This document shows, piece after piece, positions 10,994-19,575 of a stretch of 64,000 bases of DNA (position 1 is its first letter; each line of letters begins with the position of its first letter). The notes beneath the pieces were generated by a model that saw only the letters and a list, made by a program, of their open reading frames with translations, was not told the origin of the DNA and did no database searches. A program made the position numbers and the translations under genes. Origin of the DNA: Platanthera guangdongensis (taxonomy: Eukaryota; Streptophyta; Magnoliopsida; Asparagales; Orchidaceae); contig CM077162.1 in NCBI GenBank assembly GCA_039583875.1, positions 165,993,220 through 166,057,219 of the forward strand, read 5' to 3'.

Positions 10994-11000
10994 TATAAAA
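10994..11000 (+). promoter_or_regulatory. Candidate internal TATA box upstream of Ty-B ORF3
   Basis: TATAAAA follows the motif array directly and lies about 115 bp before ATG 11114. The array-TATA-leader order copies that of the LTR. The promoter role is inferred. Confidence 0.5.
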
Positions 11001-11084
11001 CTCATTTTTCGCCGTCATTCTCATTTGCGCTTTCGATTTCTCTGCAAGGATTTTCTTTCCCTCCAAACAGTTCTACTCTTGGTC

Positions 11085-11107
11085 GTTTTGTTTGTTGAGT
11101 TTTTGCA
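11085..11107 (+). promoter_or_regulatory. Splice-acceptor-like site before Ty-B ORF3
   Basis: A T-rich tract ends in TTTTTGCAG^GTACA just before ATG 11114. Ty-C has a similar site ending TTTCTTGCAG before its ORF3. It could serve a spliced subgenomic RNA or an intron in the leader. Confidence 0.4.
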
Positions 11108-11113
11108 GGTACA

Positions 11114-14100
11114 ATGGCTGTGTCAGTTGCTGTCCTTGCTGCAATGAAGTTTGACGTCGGTTTTGACTTTGATATAGAATCATTCAGCACGACTGATCAG
11201 ATCTTTCAAGATATACTGGGTCTGTTCAAGGATCAGAATCTGACTGCTCTAATGACCACCAGGATAAAGCTGGCTTCAGATGAGATCAAGGAATGGGTTT
11301 ATACTGCCCATAATCAAGACAACAACACCATAGTTGGGTCAATAGCTGGAACTCAGGTACCCTTGACCCCCACAATTTTAACAGAAGTTTTTGGATTGAG
11401 AAATGGAGAAGACTCTGCTGAATTATCTGGAGATGAGTTTTCTGAACTCCTTGCCAGGATGGGTCATCCAGAGGGAAACCCTAGCAAGCTATTCAAAAGG
11501 AACCTGTCTGTTGAATACAGGTTCATGGCAGATGTAGTGGGAAAAGTGCTTCGGGCAAAGCACTCAGCACATGATACAATATCCAGACATCAGCTCAGTC
11601 TCATGGGAGCTCTGGTGGATAAGAAAAATCTGAACTGGGGAGAGGTTTTCTTTGACCTCATCAAAAAGAAAATAAACAAAAGTTTTGTTAATTTTGGAAG
11701 AATTATTGGAGTATTTCTGCAGCATAGGTGTCCTGCCTTGCTAGTCTCCTCTGGAGTTCATATCAATGCCTCCAAGAGACTGACATGTGCCCTCTTTGGA
11801 AAGTGGGACAGGCAAATAAGCAAGACTAGCAGGCCCTCCTCTAGTGCCCCTTCAGGCACAAGGACTCAAAGAGTCACTCCTCCACAGGTCTCTGCTCCTG
11901 TAGATGACCTGGCTGCTGCTGTTGCTGCCTCTCCTCCTCCTCCAATTCCATCCCTTCCCTTACCATCCACCATTCCAGCTCCACCCACCATCACCATATC
12001 TAGCCCATCTCCAACATCCACACCATCTCCAGTCTCTGTTCTTTTTACACCAGAAGAACAATTCCACCCACTATTCTCCTACCCCCCACCTGATGTCACC
12101 TCCTCACCCTCTATTCCATCCTTCACCTTACTGGATGACTCCTTTATGGATGATTCCCCATCATCCCCTCCTGACTTACCTACCTCCTCCACTTCATTCC
12201 AAGATCTCCTACACCACATCATAGACCAGCCAACATTCACTCCATCCATATCAATTCCCCTGTCCTCCATATCCACCCTCCCAACACCTGAGCCATCCCT
12301 TCCACAATTCTCCAGCCCTACACTTCCAGAATCCCCAGCTGCTTCCCTACCTTCTACCTCTGCTCCAGCTCTTGAGCAAGTAGACCTTTCAGCCCTAGCT
12401 GACAGGCTGTATGAGCTGCTTGCCCCCAGGCTCTCCCTATTGTTGGAGACCTCCCTGGCTCCTCTACACCTGTCTGTGGCAGCCCTTTCTGCCAGGCTCT
12501 CTTCTCTCCTTCCTCAGGTAGCACCTACAGCAGTGTGCCTTGATCCAGATGTATCTGCATCTAGGCAGGGGGAGATGCCATATGAAGAAAGCCTTCATGT
12601 TGTTGTTGCTGCTGTTTCTGTGACTGCTGCTCCTCCTCTTGCTGCTGCTGCTGTGCCTCCTACTGCAGTTCTTGCAATAGACCTCAGGTCTTTGCTATCT
12701 GCTTTTGATTCTGCCTTCTTCAGCTGTCTGCCAGAAGTTCATGCTGTCCAGCCTCCATAAGACTTATCCAAGGCACTTGTGCCTTTTTCTTGCTGTGACC
12801 CTAGCATGATCTCCTCCTTTGTAAACTCAGTCATTGCTGCTACTTCTGAAGAAAGGACTGATTTTGCTTCTGAGATTACTGATACTGCTGCTGAAGTTCC
12901 TACTGCTTCTGATGAGCCAATATCCAAGGACATTCTGATGTCAGAGGCCACTGAATTTGAGCCTTCTGCAGATTTTGAGGATGTTTCTGTTTCTGCTGTT
13001 GTCAGTGAAGTAGTTGCTGTTATCAGCTCTCCAGTTTCTGTTGCTGCTTCTACTGCTGTAAGTGAGACTGTTACTGCTGCTGTCACCTCTCCAGTATCTG
13101 CTACTGCTGCTGTTGTTGCACCTTCTCCATCTGCTGCTGTCCCTGCTGTTACCATCTCAACACCTACTGCTGCTGCTGTTTCAGCTTCTGCCTCATCTGC
13201 TGCTGTACAACTGAAGAAAGATCTTATGAGGAAAATAGATGTTCTATATGATGATCAGAGTTCTGAATCTGATGAATTTAAAACAGACTCTGATGACTCA
13301 TTTGCTACCATTGCCAGGAAAAGGAAGGCAAGGAGCAAGGCTATGAAAAGGGTTCCTCCTGCTAAAGTGAAAGACAACAATGATATCCCTTACTACATTC
13401 TGCATAACTGCCAAATTACTGAACACTGGATGCAGTATTCCAAGAACTAGCTGAAAGCCATGTAGAAAAAGAGAAAATATGAGAAGGGTTCTTCCCCATT
13501 CCAGCACTCTCATCCTCCTCCACCACCTCCTCCTGATGCAGGTGCAGGTGGAAGCTCTGTAAGTCAACCCCCAGCCAGGAGTCAGGCTCCCTATCAACCT
13601 CATGTCAGATCTTACCAAAGGGAAAGCCAATCCAGGGGATCTCATTCTAGGAGAAGAGGATATAGGGGCAATCAGAGAGATATTCAAGTATATTCTAAAG
13701 GGTACTCCAGGCAGCACCCATATTCTAGGGGAGGACATGGTTCTTCTGACACAGCTTCTGGTCCTTTCCCTTACAAGCTAAAAGAAATTGTGTCTGCCAG
13801 GCCCTCTCAAGACAATCCTTCCAACAGGTATGAGCCACCTGTACCTTTTGAGGACCCTGAAAATAATCCACCTACTTGGACTGCCAGGATGAAGGAATTA
13901 GCTGCACTGGACCATATTAAGAAGGCCAGAGATCAAGGATTAGATTCTTCCAACATTTCTACAATGTCTGAGCAAAGACAGAAAGAATTAGAGAAATATG
14001 CTTCCAGTAAATTCTTTGATGCTGAGAGATACATGGAATTACATCCTGCAGCTGTGGTTCCCAGGCCTACAAAGCAAACTTATTTGGGTGCAGCAGATGA

Positions 14101-14173
14101 CACCAGGTCCAACAAAGAAGCCCTCAATCAAAACAGAGAAATTAAACTTGTCAAAGGCAAAGAGAAGAAATGA
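11114..14173 (+). pseudogene. Ty-B ORF3 (Sirevirus extra ORF), three in-frame stops
   Basis: About 1,019 codons in one frame, with stops at 12758 (TAA), 13448 (TAG) and 13463 (TAG). The first ~240 residues form a globular domain shared with ORF3 of Ty-C (strong) and of Ty-A/D (weaker). Shared landmarks are a 'LTPxxLxEVFGL' segment, 'VVGKVLxxKHSAHD' and a final 'KRLTCALFGKWDR'. I associate it with the domain often labelled putative plant transposon protein; the name is from memory. Then follow a Pro/Ser-rich region, an Ala/Val-rich region, an acidic segment, an Arg/Gly/Ser-rich segment and a conserved tail with PPVPFEDPE. I see no signal peptide or clear membrane helix, so 'env-like' is not supported. 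Its function is unknown. Confidence 0.82.
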
Positions 14174-14338
14174 CATTGTAAGGTGACAGTTTCTGTGAAT
14201 TCTGATTGCTATCTGGATGCTATATATATATCTCTGTGATGTTTCTGCTATGTCCAGCTGTTGCTTTTCTGTGTTTTTGATTGTATGTTGTTATTTAAAG
14301 TTTTTCCAAAGTCTGTAAATAGTAATCCTAACCCAAAT

Positions 14339-14348
14339 AGGGGGAGAT
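14339..14348 (+). other. Polypurine tract, Ty-B
   Basis: AGGGGGAGAT abuts the 3' LTR, in the context AAATAGGGGGAGAT. Ty-A and Ty-C have the same sequence before their 3' LTRs, as does Ty-D on the minus strand. It primes plus-strand synthesis. Confidence 0.92.
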
Positions 14349-15848
14349 TGTTGGAACACCCTATTACTAATTTGGGTCAGGATCACTATGTCTGTAGGAA
14401 CCTTTGCTTGACCTCCTGTATAGCTTAATAGGTCAATTAGAATTGAGTCTAAGGGTTAGAAGTCTAGGTTTGGAAGCTGCCCTGAAGACCAAGATTTTCT
14501 ATCTGGAGACCAAGTCTGATCGTCGAGCTCAGCACGACGATTCGTCGAACTCCGATCGACGATCGTCTAGCTCAACTTCGACAAGATCGTCGAACTCCAT
14601 TCGACGATCGCTGAGCTCAACTTCATAATATCGTCGAACTCCATTCGACGATCGGTGAGCTCAGGTCGACGATTTTGACTCTGCTTTGGATCTTTATCTC
14701 TGAGCTCAGTTCGACGATCTTTGAGCTCAGATCGACGATATTTTGCTGCTGTGTGTTTCCAGATCGCTGAGCTCAGCTCGACGACAGTAGAGCTCAGTTC
14801 GACGATTTCAAATAACTTCCAGAATTCAAATTCAAAATCAGTTAGGAATTATTCTGCAATTAATTAAGAGATTTGCTAGCCGTTTTCATTTAATTCTGGA
14901 CCAAGTTTCAAGGGATTTCTCAAGGAATATATCTGTGGACTTTCCTCCAGAAGAGATTATGCAATTAAGGATGCAATTAATGCAGGCTAACGGCTATACT
15001 AGACAGAGAATGTTATTCTATTCCATACCAGAGAATAAAAGACAGGATTTTTGAATCTCTCAATAGAGAACACACTATATAGATTACAGAGACACATTCA
15101 AAAATATTCTGTCACAAAGAATTCTGAAGAACACTCATCCAAGGAGATCAAGCTCTCTCAAATCTTCAGATCTTTGTAGTTTTCAAAGTGTTCAAGGCCA
15201 ACATATTTCAGACTCCAGACACTCCACATTTCAGCTATTGCTGAAATCATCTATTGCTGGAGTTCAACCTTTGAAGGCCTATCACCCTCAGCAAAGCTTT
15301 TCTTCCTGAAGATTTCAAGGATTTAGGGGGAGCTTTGACATCAATCCACATATTCTTCTCAGTTGTTTGAGATAGAGAAGACTGTCATCACTCTCTCACC
15401 CCCACTCTGTAAAGGGTTTCTCAAACTCCCTTCAAACGTTTGAGCCTGGTTTTTGAGCACCTTGTCAAAAGCTCATTGGTGGCAAGACACCTGATCAAAA
15501 AATCTGCTTTGGTTTTTGAGCACCTTATCAAAAGCTCATTGGTGCCCAGGACACCTGATCAACTCATCCTGCAGTGGATTCCTACCTAGGGTGGTAGAAG
15601 AGTGGATGTACCCAAGTTTGGGGAACCACTATATTTCCTTGTGTCTTCTGGGTTTGCTTGTGTTTATGTTTGTTTCTGGCCTTGATTTTTCCTGTGTTTA
15701 GTTTTTGTTTAACCTTGTGCTGTGATTAGATTTATTATTGCTTCCCTGCTCACACATATTACAACAATAGTTGTAAAAGTTTTTAAAGCACCATATACTC
15801 TATTCACCCCCCCCCCTCTAGAGTATATCAGATCTAGTTGCACTTTCA
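14349..15848 (+). repeat. Ty-B 3' LTR
   Basis: It starts TGTTGGAACACC and ends TTTCA before the TAACC duplication. It carries the motif array at 14517-14805 and TATATA at 15076-15081. It is about 98.7% identical to the 5' LTR by eye. Confidence 0.97.
14517..14805. repeat. Inverted-pair motif array in Ty-B 3' LTR
   Basis: Same array as 3915-4205, nearly unchanged. Some LTR differences fall inside it, such as a CG/CA change in a half-site. Confidence 0.87.
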
Positions 15849-15897
15849 TAACCAGCACCAAGGATCCAAGAATTCTTTGGGTTCTAAGGTCAACTAA
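15849..15897 (+). pseudogene. gag: Ty-A gag, last codons after Ty-B, with right target duplication
   Basis: The first five bases are the right TAACC duplication. From 15853 the gag frame resumes, resembles the end of Ty-D gag, and stops at TAA 15895-15897. These codons belong with 1754-3746. Confidence 0.88.
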
Positions 15898-15909
15898 TCT
15901 GTTTTGCAG
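15889..15909 (+). other. Gag-pol junction segment with splice-like borders, Ty-A (21 nt)
   Basis: AAG^GTCAAC ... TTTTGCAG^GTG encloses the gag stop and a CTAAT. Gag and pol are in the same frame here and 21 is a multiple of three. As an intron it is far too short. The acceptor could instead pair with an upstream donor, or the stop could be read through. Confidence 0.35.
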
Positions 15910-18900
15910 GTGAGTCCAAGTGGCTAGGCCCCAATATGGTACTTGGACAGTGGATGTTCTAGGCACATGACTGGAACTAGGGGATTGCTAAAGGACTACA
16001 CACCTTTCAAGGATGGTCCTAAAGTCACCTTTGGTGGTTCTAAAAAAGGAATTATCAAGGGTTTTGGTAACATTTCTAGCACCCATATAACTATTAATCA
16101 AGTGGCTTATGTTAAAGGTTTGAAACATAAACTTATTAGTATAAGTCAACTGAGTGATTTAGGATATGACATCTCATTTGTCAAAGATGGTTGTCATATC
16201 AGGAGATCAAATGATCAAGAGATCATTTTGACTGGTTACAGAAAAAGAAATGTCTATTGTCTAGACATTATGAGTGAGAACAATGCTTCTCCAGTGTGTC
16301 TTGTAGCTGATGAGAAAGTCTCTCATTGTGTCAAATGGCATAAGAGGCTAGCCCATTTTAACTACAAGATAATTGGCCAACTCTATAACAAAGAGTTAGT
16401 GAGGAATGGTCCTCAAGTTAAATGTATTAAAGATGGAATATGTTCAGCTTGTCAAAAGGGCAAGCAGACTAGATCCACCTTTAATAGCATTGAGAACAAA
16501 GATGTTGTGAGGTGTTTATACCTCTTGCATATGGATTTCTTTGGTCCTATGCCAGTTCACAGCCTAGATAGGAAGGTCTAAACATTTGTAGTTGTAGATG
16601 ACTACTCAAGGTTTTCCTGGGTGTTCTTCCTTAGACAGAAATCTGAAACACCTAGTATCTTCTATAGTTTTGTCAAACAAATTCAGAATGAGTTAGACAG
16701 TACAGTGGTCAAAATAAGAAGTGACCATGGTACTGAATTCCAGTCTGATATTATGACAAAACTTTGTGAAGAATTTGGGATATTTCAGGAATTTTCTTCA
16801 CCAAGAACACCTCAGCAAAATGGCATTGCTGAGAGGAAAAAAAGAACCTTGATTGAGGCTGGTAGAACCCTATTAAGTGACACATCTCTCCCAGAATATT
16901 TCTGGGCTGAGGCAGTTAATACTGCATGCCATGTAATTAATAGGGCTACAATTACTAAGAGCCACAATAAGACCCCCTATGAGATTGTGAAAGGCAGAAA
17001 ACCAAACCTATCCTATTTTAGGATCTTTGGTTGCAAATGCTATATACTTAACAATGGGCACTCTTACTTGACCAAGTTTGCTGCCAAGTCCCAAGAGGGG
17101 ATCTTTGTTGGGTACAACAACAACAGTAAGGCTTATAGGGTCTACAACTTGACTACATAAGTTGTAGAGGAGTCAGTTCATGTAGTATTTGATGAAGCTA
17201 GACTTATTAACCATGAGTTGTCTAGAAGTATTTGCAGCTCCACAGGTGTGACTAAGCAGATGGACAAGCTCACTATTGAAGAAGGATCTACTGCAGGTCA
17301 GCATGTAGATGATAGTGGCTGCTGTCCAGGGGGAGTACTAGATGCACCAGATGCAGAAGAAGATCAAGGAGTGCAGCAAGTTGAAGAAGCTGAAGGAGTT
17401 CAACATGAAGCCAGGCTGCCTCCAGCTACTAGGCATCTAAGAGATCATCCAGTAGATCAAATTATTGGTGATCTAAGATAAGGGGTACAAACAAGGAGCA
17501 GAAATCTTAGTTCACTCTACTCCAGTTTTCTATCCCAAGTTGAGCCAAAGAAATTTGAAGAAGCCATCCTAGACCCTCATTGTATTGAGGCAATGCAAGA
17601 GGAGCTGAATCAGTTCAAGAGATGCAAAGTCTGGGAGCTTGTTCCTAAACCAAAAGACCACAACATAATTGGGACTAAGTGGATCTTCAGGAACAAGATG
17701 GATGAACATGGAGTCATTATAAATAACAAAGCAAGACTGGTTTCTAAGGGATATAGGCAGGAAGAAGGTATTGATTTTGATCAAACCTTTGCTCCAGTAT
17801 CCAGACTGGAAGCCATAATGATGTTCCTGGCCTATGCAACCTATCAAGGATTTAAAGTATACCAAATGGATGTTAAGTCATCCTTTCTGAATGGTAATCT
17901 AAAGGAAGAGGTCTATGTGGAACAGCCATCAGGTTTTGTTGATTCAACTCAACCTAATTATGTCTATAGACTTAGGAAGGATTTGTATGGGTTAAAATAA
18001 GCCCCTAGGGCTTGGTGTGAAACCATGTCTAGTTTCCTCATTGAGAATAAATTCACAAGGGGGAAAATAGACAAGTCTCTATTCCTTAGGGAATCCAGAG
18101 GCAAGATCATACTAGTCCAAATATATGTAGATGACATCATATTTGGGTCTACTGAAAGTAGTCTTTGCAAAACATTTGCAAAACTTATGCAAGGACAATT
18201 TGAGATGAGCAGTATGGGAGAACTTAAGTTCTTCTTGGGACTCCAAGTTAGACAGACTGAGAATGGTTTATCCATATGCCAGTCTAAGTTCACCCTAGAA
18301 CTGATAAGGAAGTATGGTATAGATTCATCCAGTGCCATGAAAACTCCTATGGGGTCAAGTATGTCTCTTAGCAAAGATGATACAGGGAAACCTGTATATG
18401 AGACTTTGTATAGAGGGATAGTTGGCTCCCTACTCTATTTGACTGCAAGTAGACCATATATCATGTATGCTACATGTGTCTGTGCTAGGTACCAAGCTTG
18501 CCCTAAAGAATCTCATTTGACAGCAGTCAAAAGGATACTGAGATATCTTAAGGGCACTCCTTATCTAGGCCTTTGGTACCCTAGGAATAAAGACTTTGAA
18601 CTGACAGGTTATTCAGATGCAGATTTTGCAGGCTGCAAAGAAGATAGGAAAAGTACAACTGGTACCTGTCAATTCCTAGGTGGAAGACTGATTTCATAGA
18701 GTAGCAAGAAGTAAACAAGTGTGGCTATCTCCACAGCAGAATCAGAATATATGGCTGCAGGAAGTTGTTGTGCTCAACTTCTATGGATACAACATCAGCT
18801 AGAAGACTATGATATTCAAGTAAGTAGAACACCACTATTTTGTGATTCTACTAGTGCTATATCTATTGCAAACAATCTTGTTTCCCATAGTAGAACTAAA

Positions 18901-19086
18901 CACATTGAAATAAAAAATCATTTTCTAAGGGAACATGTAGAAAAAGAAGATATTTCACTGGAGTATGTTAATACAGATAATCAACTAGCTGACATGTATA
19001 CTAAGCCTTTAGAAGAAACCAAATTCAATAGGTTTAAAATTGAATTAGGTATGATAAACTTAGAATACGTTTACAGAAATGGCTAA
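15910..19086 (+). pseudogene. pol: Ty-A pol polyprotein with several nonsense codons
   Basis: One frame runs from the junction to TAA 19084-19086, interrupted by nonsense codons only. These are near 15931, at 16579, 17158, 17479 and 17998, and at 18697 with a second one a few codons later. Domains: protease [13 protein letters not shown]; pre-integrase zinc domain; integrase with D in HMDFFGP, D in RSDHGTEF, E in PQQNGIAERK; RT with [12 protein letters not shown]; RNase H with SDADFAGC and STAESEYMA. Most stops sit where Ty-D has Gln or Trp, so a C-to-T or G-to-A change explains them. No frameshift was seen, so decay is by point mutation. Confidence 0.9.
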
Positions 19087-19092
19087 GTAAAA

Positions 19093-19545
19093 TAGTGTCG
19101 ACACACAGAGTTGTCTGTGTCGAGACAGAGAATTGGTGTCGACACTTCAGAGAAAAGGTGTCGACACATCTAGGAAGTTGGTGTCGACACTTCAGAGAAT
19201 TAGTGTCGACACATGATAAGTAGGTGTCGACACATCCAAGGTGGTGTCGACACTTATGCTTTACTCAGAATTAGTGAAGTAAAATCTCGACTAAGTGTCG
19301 AGCTAAGCGGTGTCGACACATAAACAAGCGTCGACACATATATTCTGTCGACTATACTTGTGTCGACACATTGTTGTCGAGACATTATAAGTCTGTGTCG
19401 ACACTTTTCAACAGTGTCGACATAATTTAAGTTTGTTGACGCGCCCTTTCATCTTCAACTCTAGAAAGGTATAAATAGGTTTTCAACATTGTCTGTCGAC
19501 ACGCTCACCAAAGTTTCGAGACCAAACTTGTGTGTCGACACTTCT
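19093..19545. repeat. Palindrome array between Ty-A pol and ORF3, ~21-bp phase
   Basis: GTGTCGACAC or GTGTCGAGAC starts at 19095, 19117, 19136, 19158, 19181, 19203, 19224 and 19244, so neighbours are 19-23 bp apart (mean about 21). Further, less regular copies run to about 19545. The motif is that of the Ty-A LTR. A TATA box lies inside the array's end. Confidence 0.9.
19470..19477 (+). promoter_or_regulatory. Candidate internal TATA box upstream of Ty-A ORF3
   Basis: TATAAATA lies 106 bp before ATG 19576, after the palindrome array. Ty-D keeps the site at the same place (55497-55504, minus). The region from it to the ATG is C/T-rich, like a plant leader. Confidence 0.6.
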
Positions 19546-19575
19546 CTTCTCTCAATTCAAATTCTTCAAACCCTA

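Larger units (their letters stand above)
3747..15848 (+). mobile_element. Ty-B: Sirevirus-type copia retrotransposon, family 2, nested in Ty-A gag
   Basis: This is a complete 12.1-kb element: LTR (1,499 bp), primer site, gag, pol, ORF3, polypurine tract, LTR (1,500 bp), with a perfect target duplication. Its LTRs differ at only about 20 positions, so it is the youngest element here. All domains are present. Single nonsense codons break gag and pol, and ORF3 carries three. Pol is closely related to that of Ty-C and less closely to Ty-A/D. Confidence 0.97.

Noticed and set aside
11114..14173. Ty-B ORF3 as envelope glycoprotein
   Set aside because: The Ala/Val-rich stretch at about residues 490-525 is only mildly hydrophobic and contains Pro; there is no N-terminal signal peptide.
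15849..15909. Ty-A gag-pol as simple stop-codon readthrough
   Set aside because: Possible, since both share one frame, but the stop context is not the known CAR-YYA type, and families 2 and 3 have different frames, so readthrough cannot be the common mechanism. Not excluded for family 1.
19489..19575. Upstream in-frame ATG as the start of Ty-A ORF3
   Set aside because: It lies within the palindrome array and only about 12 bp after the TATA box; ATG 19576 follows a normal leader and opens the conserved MAPKLEENVNE sequence shared with Ty-D.
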